Assembly (NCBI RefSeq): GCF_017168195.1
Contig: NZ_JADNYL010000001.1
Span: 496,001 to 560,000 of the forward strand
Length of the DNA stretch: 64,000 nucleotides
Source: Thalassotalea sp. G2M2-11
Lineage (GTDB): Bacteria; Pseudomonadota; Gammaproteobacteria; Enterobacterales; Alteromonadaceae
Direction: 5' to 3'
Part shown: one piece after another, positions 26,488 to 36,474 of the stretch
Layout of the letters: each line of letters opens with the position of its first letter
Numbering within the stretch: the first letter of the stretch is position 1
Translations under genes and position numbers: made by a program
Notes under the pieces: generated by a model
Databases searched by the model: none
Told to the model about the DNA's origin: nothing
The model's input: the letters and a program-made list of their open reading frames with translations, nothing else

Positions 26488-29214
26488 TTAAAACTTGGCT
26501 GAGACACCTGCAAAGATTCGGCGACCATAGTTATATTCCGCTAAACGAGCGGTAGCACCGGTCTCCGATTTTACATAGTACTCTTGATTTTCATCAGTAA
26601 AGTTAAGTATCTGAAGATTGAAAGAAATATTATCATTTAAGTGGTAATTAAAGTTTGCATCCCACTGACCATAATCATCGGTATAACGATCAATATTTCT
26701 GGCTAATCCTGCATAGTACGAGCTACGGAACGTATATGAGACTCGTGCGGAAAAGTCTTTGACTTCATAATACCCACTCATGTTAAAAGTGTCTTTTGAG
26801 TTATTTGGAAGTACGGCATCTTCTTCATCCATATCAGCTTTTTGATAGGTGTAGTTAGCTAATAAACCAAAGCCGTTATTAAAGTCGTGTTGAGCATTAA
26901 TTTCGAAACCTTTATTGGTACCGCCACTGCCATTAACGGGAGTTCTCAGTTCCATTTCGGTTACTTCATAGGCAACACCATCTACACCAAACTCATTTAC
27001 TGATTCATCCGCAGGGAGTAAAACCTTTGCTAACACATTGTCTGTATCTACATAGGTTTCAATATTTTTAATAAAGTAGGCAAATGACAAAATAGACGCT
27101 TCGGTAAAATAGTATTCGGCCGAGATGTCATATTGTGTAGCTTTGGTTGGATCTAGCATTGGATTGCCTTGTACCCCACCAGCACGAGAGTATATTTTTC
27201 GCTGAGCTAATAAGTCGTAATCGGGGCGAGCAATAACTTTCGCAGCAGCAACACGCACAATAATGTCGTCTTGTACCCGGTAAGATAAGTTCAGACTAGG
27301 TAACACATCGGTATAGTCGCGCTCAACAGTAACAGGAACTGCCGTATCAAATAATACATCTGGCTTATACCAACCAGCAGGTGTTAAAATATCGACACCA
27401 ATACTTGCCTGTTTAGTTTTAGCAACACGGATACCTGCATTACCTTTTAATTTACCTGATTCAAAGTTAACTTGAGCGTAAGCACTAGAAATTTTTTCTT
27501 CTAACGCTAGCGAATAACCTAAATGATTGTAATCCCTAAGTGTTGTAACTTTGTCAAATTCTCCTAGTAAATTAGAGAAGTTATAGTTGAATAGGTGTGG
27601 GTGAGTCCCTTCGCCCATAAAATTATCTGCTAAACCATTGGTCATGCCGCCCATATTGATCGACTGAACACCCATACCAGGATAGATGCTGCCTAACCAA
27701 GCAGAGCCACTCCAAGGCTCTTCATATGAAAGCCAAGGGTACTTGATTTCTAAAAATATTTGAGAGCTTTTGCTGTGATCCATGTACTTTATGCCAACAT
27801 CAAAAGAGTTAATAAAGTCATGATCAAGTTGGTAATGTAAGTCTGTTTGGAAATAGGTTTCTTCTTGATCATTGACAAACAATTTGTCTGCCATGTAAGT
27901 ACCAACGTAGTCTTCCGGCTGAGGGTTGGATGTCAGAGAATAATTTAAACTGTTTCCTGACACGTCAAATGTGGCATCAGTAGGCGCTTCATAATCAAGT
28001 GCTTGAATTGAAATGTCACCCTCTGCTTTAGTGATGCCGACTTGCATGGCAAGATCAAAATTATCTCCAGCCCAGTCTAATCGTAGATCATGTACTTTGG
28101 TTTCATAAGAGCCGATTTCTTGTGTCAGTGCATAGCGAGACTCTAGATAGTCTTGTGTATGATGGTATCTATCAGGTTGTGTTTTAATGTCGCTAAGGTT
28201 TGCAAAGATAGATCCTGAAGTGAGAATATCCCCGGTAAGCGTACCCGTTAGACCTGATTTTGCCGGATCTTTAGAACCAATATAAACCCCATTTGAGGTA
28301 CTTCGGTTGGCTTTATCGACACTTGAAAGCAGGTTGTTTAAGGTTAATACCACACCATCCGTTATTTCGAACTGCAATGCTGACGATAAGGTGGTCAGTT
28401 CTTTGTCTGACTTATAGCGTGAAGCACTCACATCAAATGGCGTATAAACGGTTTGTCCATCGTGGCTGAATGAATGCTCGTAACCAATTGAGCTGTAGCC
28501 ATCACGCTGCGTGGTGCTTTCTTTCACAACACCGCCGATATTAAAACCAAAGTTCTCATTGTTATTCTTCCAAGTATAATAACCGGAATACGTTGGAGAG
28601 TGTTCACCACTGGTTTCTTGATAACTGTCTTTCAAAGAAAAAACAGCGGTATTTGCTTTTTCATTCAAAGGAAGTCGGGTTTTTACAATAACAGTACCAC
28701 CTACTGACCCTTCTTGTACTTTCGCTTGTGCTGATTTATGCACTTCTAATGTATTAATGATTTCGGTGGGCAATAATGAATAATTAAAACCACGTGATGC
28801 TTTTAAAATTGAATGAGAAGCTGTTGCTGAGGCGACATTTTGACCGTTTAGTAAGGTTAAATTCAGGTGTGGCGCCGTGCCTCGAATACTGACTCGGTTA
28901 CTTTCACCTTCAGACTTTTCTACTTGAACACCTGTTATCCGTTGTAATGCATCAGCAACGGTTTGATCAGGGAATTTACCAATATCTTCGGCAGAGACAG
29001 CATCGACAATCGTATCGGCAAAGCGTTTGATGTTTAAGCTTTTTTGAACAGAGCCTCGGTAGCCTGTCACTTCAATTACTTCGACTTCTTCTGCCTTTTT
29101 TTTCTCTTTCTGCTGCTTTTGTTCTTCAGCCCAAACTTGTCCCGTTAAGCCAATGCTAAGTAATAATGCCGATTGAACAGCAAGCACGCTTTTTTTCACT
29201 CTTGTATGTTTCAC
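26488..29214 (-). CDS. TonB-dependent receptor (Xanthomonas/Caulobacter-type)
   Basis: 908 aa from GTG 29214, which has GGAGAGACAG just upstream; a TTG at 29226 would place the ribosome site inside the gene. A signal peptide (LLLSIGLTGQVWA) is followed by a charged KEKKKAEEVEVIEVTGYRGSVQKSL, in which the VEVIEVTG part is the TonB-box region. The plug domain covers about 60-180 (DALQRITGVQVEK, SVGGTVIVKT) and a 22-strand barrel ends in the aromatic terminus AGVSAKF. This subtype usually imports oligosaccharides or similar large substrates. No neighbouring polysaccharide genes reveal the ligand. Confidence 0.92.
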   Translation of the reverse strand: MKHTRVKKSVLAVQSALLLSIGLTGQVWAEEQKQQKEKKKAEEVEVIEVTGYRGSVQKSLNIKRFADTIVDAVSAEDIGKFPDQTVADALQRITGVQVEKSEGESNRVSIRGTAPHLNLTLLNGQNVASATASHSILKASRGFNYSLLPTEIINTLEVHKSAQAKVQEGSVGGTVIVKTRLPLNEKANTAVFSLKDSYQETSGEHSPTYSGYYTWKNNNENFGFNIGGVVKESTTQRDGYSSIGYEHSFSHDGQTVYTPFDVSASRYKSDKELTTLSSALQFEITDGVVLTLNNLLSSVDKANRSTSNGVYIGSKDPAKSGLTGTLTGDILTSGSIFANLSDIKTQPDRYHHTQDYLESRYALTQEIGSYETKVHDLRLDWAGDNFDLAMQVGITKAEGDISIQALDYEAPTDATFDVSGNSLNYSLTSNPQPEDYVGTYMADKLFVNDQEETYFQTDLHYQLDHDFINSFDVGIKYMDHSKSSQIFLEIKYPWLSYEEPWSGSAWLGSIYPGMGVQSINMGGMTNGLADNFMGEGTHPHLFNYNFSNLLGEFDKVTTLRDYNHLGYSLALEEKISSAYAQVNFESGKLKGNAGIRVAKTKQASIGVDILTPAGWYKPDVLFDTAVPVTVERDYTDVLPSLNLSYRVQDDIIVRVAAAKVIARPDYDLLAQRKIYSRAGGVQGNPMLDPTKATQYDISAEYYFTEASILSFAYFIKNIETYVDTDNVLAKVLLPADESVNEFGVDGVAYEVTEMELRTPVNGSGGTNKGFEINAQHDFNNGFGLLANYTYQKADMDEEDAVLPNNSKDTFNMSGYYEVKDFSARVSYTFRSSYYAGLARNIDRYTDDYGQWDANFNYHLNDNISFNLQILNFTDENQEYYVKSETGATARLAEYNYGRRIFAGVSAKF

Positions 29215-29402
29215 CTGTCTCTCCAAATAATCTATTCTTTCAGTTATAAATTTAAGGAATTTTTTATTATTGCAGTGCCACTATTGAACAAATTATTATC
29301 AATGTCAATATTTTTTGGAATAATTTATTCTTCTATTGTTTGGTCACCGAAAAACTATAGGTGTTTGCTAAATTACTTTAAAATGGGGAATATTTTTTAT
29401 GA

Positions 29403-31943
29403 ATGATTAACAGTGACATGCCTTCAGCTTTACCTATTGAAAGTTTAAAAGCAGCGTTTATTTCGGCCATTAACGTGAATAACACGCTGATTGTGTCTGC
29501 AGAACCTGGCGCAGGAAAATCCACGCGCTTACCCCTGTGGCTGCTTGACAAAGAGTTGGCAATTAACGGGAAAATTTATTTGTTGCAACCTCGGCGAGTG
29601 GCCGTTAAAACGATTGCGCTATTTTTGGCAAAACAACGAGGAGAAGCGGTCGGGCAAACTATTGGTTATCGTCTTAGAGATGAGAGCAAAGTCAGTGATA
29701 TAACGCGCTTAGAAGTTGTTACTGAAGGTATATTAATCCAAATCATGCAAAGTGATCCTGAAATGGCAGATACCAGTATCATTATTCTTGATGAATTTCA
29801 TGAACGATCTTTACAAGCCGATCTTGCTTTTGCTATGGCGCGAGACATTCAGCAAAGCTTAAATGAAAAGCTGACGTTAGTGTTAATGTCAGCGACTTTA
29901 GCCACAGAACAGTTACAACTCGCCTTACCTGAGTCGTGTAAACTGTCGAGTGAGGGGCGAAGTTATCCGATTGAAGTGAGCTACCAAGCAGCGAAAGATA
30001 TACGCCAGTGGCGAGGGCATTGTACTAAAGTTATTAAGCAAACATTAGCCAATCATGCGGGCTCAATATTGGTATTTTTACCTGGCAGTGGCGATATTCG
30101 AGCGATTTATCAACAGCTAGCTGAATTAGCCGATGAGCAGTTATTGATCTGTCCATTATATGGTGATTTGAGCTTAGCAGAGCAGCAACAGGCCATTGCA
30201 CCTTGCCATGAAAATCAACGAAAAGTGGTATTAGCCACTAACATTGCTGAGACCAGTTTAACCATTGAAGGAATTAATATCGTTATTGATTCTGGGTTAG
30301 AAAAAGTTGCGGTTTATGATGAAAGTCGACTGACTAACCAGTTGCTCCAACGCAATATTGCTAAGTCTTCGGCAACTCAGCGCGCAGGTCGCGCTGGACG
30401 GTTGAGTCATGGCTTATGCATTCGATTATATGGTGAAGAAGAATATCAGCGTCGCAATTTGCATAATCCATTACCGATCACCAGAGCTGATATTCTCCCT
30501 GTGGTGATTGAAGCGGCGCGGTGGGGAGTGAGTGAATTAGCACAGTTGCCGTTACTCGATCTGCCGTCGAAACCGCAGGAGTTGTTAGCTTGGCAAACGC
30601 TAGAAAAATTACAAGTAGTGGATAATAAGCACCGTTTGACGCAACATGGTGAACAAGTGGCAAAATTGCCGTGCCATGCGCGTTTTGCTCATATGATCAT
30701 TACAGCCGTAGCCCTTGAGTTGCAACATCAAGTATCAGGCTTAGCATGGTTAGCTTGCCTTTTGGCGGCGTTGCTAGAAGAGCGCGATATTCTTTCAAGC
30801 CAGCAAAGAGACGCGCAAGCCGATATCGCTTTGCGGCTTGGGATATTGCAGTCGAAACCTCACGAGCCTCGGTTGAAGAAAATTATTCAACAGACAAAGC
30901 GTTTAGCGAACATTGCGGGTGTGCGCTACGCGCAACATCTTCCAAATGAATATGCGGGTGTATTGCTGTTTTTAGCTTACCCCGAACGATTTGCTAAAAA
31001 ACGTGGCGACTCAGTAAATAATAACGGTGAATATCTTGCCAGTTATGGAAAAGGCTTGTATTTGGCAAGTGAGGATGCTTTGAATAACCATGACTATCTT
31101 GTCGCAGTCAATGTGGCTGTTTACCAAGGCAAGCTGGCGATTCGCTTAGCTGCTAAAGTCGATGTTCAGCAGTTGCTTGACTGGCAGTTGATAACTATAA
31201 CGAAAAGAGATGTATGTACTTACCAACCGAATAAGTCACGAATTATCTCGGTTACTCAACAGTGTATAGGTGAAATCGTATTAACTGAACAAAGTACCAG
31301 TGCTCAAGAGAATGAGCAGCAACTGTATCAGGTTTGGCGGGAGCAAATTCTCGCGCAGGGGTTGGCGTTTTTAAACTGGCAGGTGCAAGATCATGCGCTG
31401 TTAGCACGTTGGCGCTGGATAAATTCTTGCCAAGATATTGATGGTTTCCCTGATGTGAGTGATTCAGCCTTGTTAGCCAGCTTAGATTTATGGTTGCAGC
31501 CTTTTATTGGTGGAGTGTTAACCAAAAGTCAACTCGGTAAGTTAGACATCAGTACCATGTTATTGTCGATGCTAGATTACCAGCAGCAACAATTACTAGA
31601 TAAGTTGGCACCGAGCTATTTTATTGGTCCTACGGGGCGGAAATGCCCTATACGCTATAGTCAGCAAAGCGCTCCGATTGTGTCATTACCGATGCAAGAA
31701 GTTTATGGCATGCAATCGAGCCCATGTGTTGGACAAGGCAAACAGCAAACGCCGTTAACAATAGAGTTGTTATCTCCTGCACAACGTCCGATTCAAATAA
31801 CGGCGGATCTTGCGGGTTTTTGGCAAGGGAGTTATAAAGAGGTGCAAAAGGAAATGAAGGCCAAGTATCCAAAACACTACTGGCCAGATGATCCAGCGAA
31901 CGCTTGTGCGACTAATAAAACTAAACGTCACCTGAAAAATTAG
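29403..31943 (+). CDS. hrpB: ATP-dependent RNA helicase HrpB
   Basis: 846 aa, the size typical of HrpB. DEAH-type motifs are seen: I GAGKSTRLPL (about 38), II DEFHERS, III SAT, V TNIAETSLTIEGI and VI QRAGRAGR. A C-terminal HrpB-specific domain ends with KYPKHYWPDDP, a family hallmark. The substrate of the helicase is unresolved. In many gammaproteobacteria it precedes mrcB; here mrcB follows after 40 bp on the same strand, matching that synteny. Confidence 0.95.
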   Translation: MINSDMPSALPIESLKAAFISAINVNNTLIVSAEPGAGKSTRLPLWLLDKELAINGKIYLLQPRRVAVKTIALFLAKQRGEAVGQTIGYRLRDESKVSDITRLEVVTEGILIQIMQSDPEMADTSIIILDEFHERSLQADLAFAMARDIQQSLNEKLTLVLMSATLATEQLQLALPESCKLSSEGRSYPIEVSYQAAKDIRQWRGHCTKVIKQTLANHAGSILVFLPGSGDIRAIYQQLAELADEQLLICPLYGDLSLAEQQQAIAPCHENQRKVVLATNIAETSLTIEGINIVIDSGLEKVAVYDESRLTNQLLQRNIAKSSATQRAGRAGRLSHGLCIRLYGEEEYQRRNLHNPLPITRADILPVVIEAARWGVSELAQLPLLDLPSKPQELLAWQTLEKLQVVDNKHRLTQHGEQVAKLPCHARFAHMIITAVALELQHQVSGLAWLACLLAALLEERDILSSQQRDAQADIALRLGILQSKPHEPRLKKIIQQTKRLANIAGVRYAQHLPNEYAGVLLFLAYPERFAKKRGDSVNNNGEYLASYGKGLYLASEDALNNHDYLVAVNVAVYQGKLAIRLAAKVDVQQLLDWQLITITKRDVCTYQPNKSRIISVTQQCIGEIVLTEQSTSAQENEQQLYQVWREQILAQGLAFLNWQVQDHALLARWRWINSCQDIDGFPDVSDSALLASLDLWLQPFIGGVLTKSQLGKLDISTMLLSMLDYQQQQLLDKLAPSYFIGPTGRKCPIRYSQQSAPIVSLPMQEVYGMQSSPCVGQGKQQTPLTIELLSPAQRPIQITADLAGFWQGSYKEVQKEMKAKYPKHYWPDDPANACATNKTKRHLKN

Positions 31944-31983
31944 CTACTATAGCCATCTGATTAACTTATTTTTACGAAAACTT

Positions 31984-34314
31984 GTGTCAAATAAAACTAC
32001 TAAAGATTCTGCTGAAAATGTAACCATTAAAAAGAGCAAGTTGAAACGCGCATCAATATTTTTTGCCAAGTTAAGCTTTGTTGCCGTGGTGGTGTTGGCC
32101 TTTTATACCTTGTATCTTGACAGTAAAGTTGTAGCTAAATTTGAAGGGCAACGTTGGCAAGTCCCCGTGCAAGTGTTTGGCAAAATTGAACGTTATCAGT
32201 TAGGTGATGCCATCAATTTGCAGCACCTGAAAGAAAACTTACTACTGACTGGCTATAAGCGGGTTAATCATCCACGAAAATCGGGTGAGTTTGCGTTATC
32301 AAAAACACGCATCATTATATATCGTCGCCCGTTTGACTTTGGCTCAGGTATTGAAACAAGCCAGCAAATATTAATTGATGTGGCACAGCAAGCCAATCAA
32401 CAACGTGTTTCGCAACTCACTATCGATAATGCGCCTGCTTCCCAAGTTGTATTAGAACCGTATTTAATCGATCGCATTATTCCAGAGAACAAAGAAGATC
32501 GCGTGTTAGTACCACTACAATCAGTGCCAGAGAAATTACTCGATACTCTATTACTAGTGGAAGATAGAGATTTTTATTTCCATGCGGGGATTTCGCCGTT
32601 AGGCATTTTGCGTGCACTTTATGCCAATTTGCGTGCCGGAAGAACGATACAAGGTGGTAGTACCTTAACCCAGCAGTTAGTGAAAAACATGTATTTAACT
32701 CGTGACAAAACCTTGTGGCGAAAAGTCAACGAAGCCATTATGGCGTTGTTGCTGGAATATCGTTATAGCAAAGACCAGTTATTAGAAGCTTATATTAATG
32801 AAGTGTATTTAGGGCAACACTTTGCCAATGGTATCTATGGCTTCGGTTTAGCGGCCGAATTTTACTTTGGAAAAAGCATCGCCCAATTGACTGATGAGCA
32901 AATGGCAACCTTAGTTGGCGTGATCAAAGGACCAAGTTATTACGATCCATGGCGTTATGAACAACGAGTAAAAAAACGTCGTGATCTGGTGCTGAAATTG
33001 ATGTTTCAGCAGGAGTTTTTAACTAAGGCTAACTACCTAGCTGCGGTGAATTCTCCTTTAACGGTGAGAAAATCACGTCGCTTAAAGCAGACGAAACAAA
33101 AGTTTCCCAATTATTTGCAATTAGTTAAACGAGAATTATCTCAAGTATTATCACCGAGTGAGCAAGCGTCCGGCATTCGTGTGTTTACTAGTTTTTCTCC
33201 CTATAGTCAGCAGCTGGCACAAGAGTCGGTGCAACAACAATTGGCGAGCTTAGCAGGGAGTGAAGAACATCAATTACAAGCGGCGATGATAGTCTCAGAT
33301 ATTTCTACAGGAGAGATCAAAGCTGTTGTTGGTGATAAAAAAAGTGGCTACGCAGGCTTTAATCGTGCAGTAAATGCCAAAAGACCGATTGGTTCACTGA
33401 TCAAACCCGTTATCTACTTATCCGCATTAGAGCGGTATCAGGAATTTCAATTGGCCACCTTATTAGATGATAAACCTATTAGTTTTGAAATGGATAACGG
33501 TGAAGTGTGGCAGCCGAAAAACTATGACGGTAAGTTTCATCAACAAGTGTCGTTACACGATAGCTTAGTTCGCTCCTATAATATTCCCACAGTCAATTTA
33601 GGAATGACGGTGGGCTTAGCGCATATTGCAGAAATCATTCATATGCTAGGTTATGATGAAGATATTACACTGAGGCCGTCAATGTTGTTGGGCTCAATCA
33701 ACATGTCGCCTTATCAGGTTAACCAGCTGTACTTACCTTTTGCTAATCAGGGACATTATGTTGAAAGTCATGTAGTTGACTTAGTGATATCTTCTCAAGG
33801 GGAAACTTTATATCGTGGTGTGACAGAGCCAATCGCTTATTTTTCCTCACAGGCCAGTTACCTCACTGACTATGCATTGACTCATGTGACAACTGAAGGG
33901 ACGGCTAAATCCTTATCATGGCGGTTAAAAAATCGCGTAGTAGCAGGAAAAACAGGCACGACAAATGATCAGCGAGACAGCTGGTTTGTCGGTTATGACA
34001 ATCAACACTTGATCACGGTTTGGCTCGGACGGGATGATAATAAAGCAACTGATTTCACTGGTAGCAGCGGCGCATTAACTGTATTTGCTAAATTTATGGA
34101 GCAATATGGTGTGATTGATAAGCAATTTACTGTGCCAGCCAATATTGAGCAGGTTTCATTTGAACAAAATACCGGCTATCCGTTAGCCGTTGATTGTGAA
34201 AATACCATCGAATATCCGGCAGTGAATCAAGGATTACCATACCAATACAGTTGCTCAGAAAATAATCAAGAAAACAAGAAGAAACGTTCGTGGTTTGAAA
34301 AATTGTTTGGTTAA
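31984..34314 (+). CDS. mrcB: penicillin-binding protein 1B
   Basis: 776 aa from GTG 31984. A basic cytoplasmic start is followed by one membrane anchor (about 27-44) and the UB2H region. The GT51 glycosyltransferase has Glu193 in EDRDFYFH and QGGSTLTQQLVKN; the transpeptidase has Ser471/Lys474 in GSLIKP, SYN in RSYNIPT and KTG in AGKTGTTND. The bifunctional enzyme polymerises and cross-links peptidoglycan. It would be activated by LpoB, not seen here; LpoA, the PBP1A activator, is at 40028. Confidence 0.96.
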   Translation: MSNKTTKDSAENVTIKKSKLKRASIFFAKLSFVAVVVLAFYTLYLDSKVVAKFEGQRWQVPVQVFGKIERYQLGDAINLQHLKENLLLTGYKRVNHPRKSGEFALSKTRIIIYRRPFDFGSGIETSQQILIDVAQQANQQRVSQLTIDNAPASQVVLEPYLIDRIIPENKEDRVLVPLQSVPEKLLDTLLLVEDRDFYFHAGISPLGILRALYANLRAGRTIQGGSTLTQQLVKNMYLTRDKTLWRKVNEAIMALLLEYRYSKDQLLEAYINEVYLGQHFANGIYGFGLAAEFYFGKSIAQLTDEQMATLVGVIKGPSYYDPWRYEQRVKKRRDLVLKLMFQQEFLTKANYLAAVNSPLTVRKSRRLKQTKQKFPNYLQLVKRELSQVLSPSEQASGIRVFTSFSPYSQQLAQESVQQQLASLAGSEEHQLQAAMIVSDISTGEIKAVVGDKKSGYAGFNRAVNAKRPIGSLIKPVIYLSALERYQEFQLATLLDDKPISFEMDNGEVWQPKNYDGKFHQQVSLHDSLVRSYNIPTVNLGMTVGLAHIAEIIHMLGYDEDITLRPSMLLGSINMSPYQVNQLYLPFANQGHYVESHVVDLVISSQGETLYRGVTEPIAYFSSQASYLTDYALTHVTTEGTAKSLSWRLKNRVVAGKTGTTNDQRDSWFVGYDNQHLITVWLGRDDNKATDFTGSSGALTVFAKFMEQYGVIDKQFTVPANIEQVSFEQNTGYPLAVDCENTIEYPAVNQGLPYQYSCSENNQENKKKRSWFEKLFG

Positions 34315-34621
34315 AAAACACACAGTGGCTCTTAGGTTAATTTGGGGTAGTTAAATGTGAGTTTTATCACGTTATTTTCCCTGAATAATAGCTATTCTCA
34401 TTTGGTAAGCTAACATAGAGTCTGTACAAGTTTTTTTAGCAATAAATTGCAATTTCTCTGTCGCTAACCGCCTTATTTGCCTTGTAAAAAATAGGGGTTT
34501 TCTTTATGATCAGAAAAATTTTTTGTCGCTAAGTGTATTTGAACAAAAAATGTCCGTATTTTGCTTGTTAAAGTATCGATATTTTACTTTGTTCAAATAG
34601 AATAATAATTGGAGATGTTGG
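34315..34621. other. 307-bp petA upstream region with long inverted repeat
   Basis: No ORF. A perfect 11-bp inverted repeat, ATTTGAACAAA (34537-34547) and TTTGTTCAAAT (34588-34598), encloses 40 bp and ends 23 bp before petA. The region must carry the promoter of the bc1 operon. There is no clear mrcB terminator. Confidence 0.5.
34537..34598 (+). promoter_or_regulatory. 11-bp inverted repeat upstream of petABC
   Basis: ATTTGAACAAA and its exact reverse complement TTTGTTCAAAT are separated by 40 bp in the petA leader. It may be a paired operator or the base of a leader RNA hairpin. It does not match an obvious FNR or ArcA box. Confidence 0.4.
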
Positions 34622-35212
34622 ATGAGCAATGCGCCCGTGAATAACGGCCGTCGACGCTTTTTAACTGCTGCTACTTCGGTAGTTGGTGGTGTGGGTGTTG
34701 TCGGTGTAGCTGTGCCTTTCATTGGATCCTGGAACCCAAGCGCTCGTGCGAAAGCAGCGGGTGCTCCAGTTGAGATCCAAGTCGGGAAAATGCAGCCTGG
34801 TCAATTAGTGCGTGCCGAATGGCGCGGTAAACCTGTGTATGTAATACGTCGTACTGAAGAAACGTTGCAAGCGTTACCGAAACACGATGATCAGTTACGA
34901 GATCCTCAGTCTGTTGAACCACAGCAGCCAGAGTATGCGACGAATGAACATCGTTCAATCAAACCTGAATACATGGTGGCATTAGGGGTGTGTACTCACC
35001 TAGGTTGTGCGCCTACTTATCATAAAGGCACATTTGAAGAGCAAGTTGAAGGTGTTAAAGATGGCTTTTTCTGCCCATGTCATGGTTCTAAATTTGATAT
35101 GGCAGGTCGAGTTTTCCAAGGTGTACCAGCGCCGCTTAACTTGGTTGTTCCTGAGCATTCTTATCCCAATGAAGACACCATCTTAGTTGGTGTTGGTCCA
35201 GGAGAAGCGTAA
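34622..35212 (+). CDS. petA: ubiquinol-cytochrome c reductase iron-sulfur (Rieske) subunit
   Basis: 196 aa. NNGRRRFLTAA is a twin-arginine signal that serves as membrane anchor. The Rieske boxes are CTHLGC (Cys124, His126, Cys129) and CPCHGS (Cys151, Cys153, His154), giving two Cys and two His ligands to the [2Fe-2S] cluster and a disulfide. It passes electrons from ubiquinol to cytochrome c1 in the respiratory bc1 complex. ATG 34622 follows TTGGAG. It overlaps petB by one base. Confidence 0.97.
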   Translation: MSNAPVNNGRRRFLTAATSVVGGVGVVGVAVPFIGSWNPSARAKAAGAPVEIQVGKMQPGQLVRAEWRGKPVYVIRRTEETLQALPKHDDQLRDPQSVEPQQPEYATNEHRSIKPEYMVALGVCTHLGCAPTYHKGTFEEQVEGVKDGFFCPCHGSKFDMAGRVFQGVPAPLNLVVPEHSYPNEDTILVGVGPGEA

Positions 35213-36474
35213 TGAATAATTTTTTTGCATGGATTGAAAAACGCTTACCATTAATGGATGCGATGAACAAACATGCTGCACAGTATCCAGCGCCAAAAAA
35301 CTTTAACTTTTGGTATGTGTTTGGAATTTTAGCGTCGGTTGTCTTAGTTAACCAAATTCTGACTGGCATTTGGCTTACCATGAACTATGAGCCGTCTGGC
35401 GATGGCGCTTTCGCATCAATCGAATATATCATGCGTGATGTTGATTATGGTTGGTTGTTGCGTTATATGCACTCAACGGGGGCGTCTGCGTTTTTCATCG
35501 TTGTCTACTTGCATATGTTTCGCGGTATGATGTATGGCTCTTATCAAAAACCACGTGAGTTATTGTGGATTTTTGGGATGTTTATTTTCCTTGTGTTAAT
35601 GGCTGAAGCCTTTATGGGCTATTTGTTACCTTGGGGTAATATGAGTTATTGGGGCGCGCAGGTTATTATTTCATTATTTGGTGCAATTCCGGTGATCGGT
35701 GATGATTTAACCATTTGGATCAAAGGTGACTATGTTATCTCTGGTGCAACCTTAAACCGTTTCTTTGCTTTGCATGTTATTGCCTTACCTTTAGTGTTGG
35801 TCGTGTTAGTCTTCTTGCATATTTTAGCTTTACATGAAGTAGGTTCTAACAACCCAGATGGCACAGATATTAAGAAGCCTAAAGGCAGTGTTCCTCCTGA
35901 AGAACAAAGCAAGTTCAAATATCACAAACAATATTCAGAGAAATACGATATTGTTGATGCGGTGCCATTCCACCCATATTACACAGTGAAAGATTTAGTG
36001 GCGGTAGTAGTATTTTTATTCTTCTTCTGCTGGGTAATGTTCTTTGCGCCAGAAGGGGGCGGCTACTTTATTGAAGCGCCAAACTTTGAACCTGCTAATG
36101 GCTTGAAAACACCTGAGCATATTGTACCAGTGTGGTATTTTGGCCCATTCTTTACCATCTTACGTGTCGTTCCTGACAAGTTATTTGGCATGATCACTAT
36201 GTTCGCTGCCATCGGTATGTTATTTGCGTTACCTTGGTTTGATCGTGGTACGGTGAAGTCAATTCGCTATCGTAGTAAAGCGCATTTACTTAACTTAACA
36301 CAATTTGCGATCAGTTTTATTGTATTAGGTATTTTAGGTACTATGCCAGCAACTGACTTAGCAAATATGATCGGTCGTATTGCGAGCTTAGGTTATTTTG
36401 GTTTCTTCATCTTACTTTGGTTCTACAGTAAGAACGAGCAGACTAAACCAGTACCAGAGAGGGTGACAGGATAA
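35212..36474 (+). CDS. petB: ubiquinol-cytochrome c reductase cytochrome b subunit
   Basis: 420 aa with eight or nine membrane helices. Haem-b His pairs lie in LRYMHSTGASAF, VYLHMFRGM, FALHVIALPL and LHILALHEVG; the Qo-site motif appears as PVWYFGPFF (PEWY family variant). It is the membrane core of the bc1 complex. It overlaps petA and petC by one base at each end, so the three are one translational unit. A GVG ending (VPERVTG) is C-terminal. Confidence 0.97.
   Translation: MNNFFAWIEKRLPLMDAMNKHAAQYPAPKNFNFWYVFGILASVVLVNQILTGIWLTMNYEPSGDGAFASIEYIMRDVDYGWLLRYMHSTGASAFFIVVYLHMFRGMMYGSYQKPRELLWIFGMFIFLVLMAEAFMGYLLPWGNMSYWGAQVIISLFGAIPVIGDDLTIWIKGDYVISGATLNRFFALHVIALPLVLVVLVFLHILALHEVGSNNPDGTDIKKPKGSVPPEEQSKFKYHKQYSEKYDIVDAVPFHPYYTVKDLVAVVVFLFFFCWVMFFAPEGGGYFIEAPNFEPANGLKTPEHIVPVWYFGPFFTILRVVPDKLFGMITMFAAIGMLFALPWFDRGTVKSIRYRSKAHLLNLTQFAISFIVLGILGTMPATDLANMIGRIASLGYFGFFILLWFYSKNEQTKPVPERVTG

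Noticed and set aside
29173-29406. 77-codon plus-strand frame between the TonB receptor and hrpB
   Set aside because: It overlaps the receptor start on the other strand and the hrpB leader; composition is that of AT-rich noncoding DNA.
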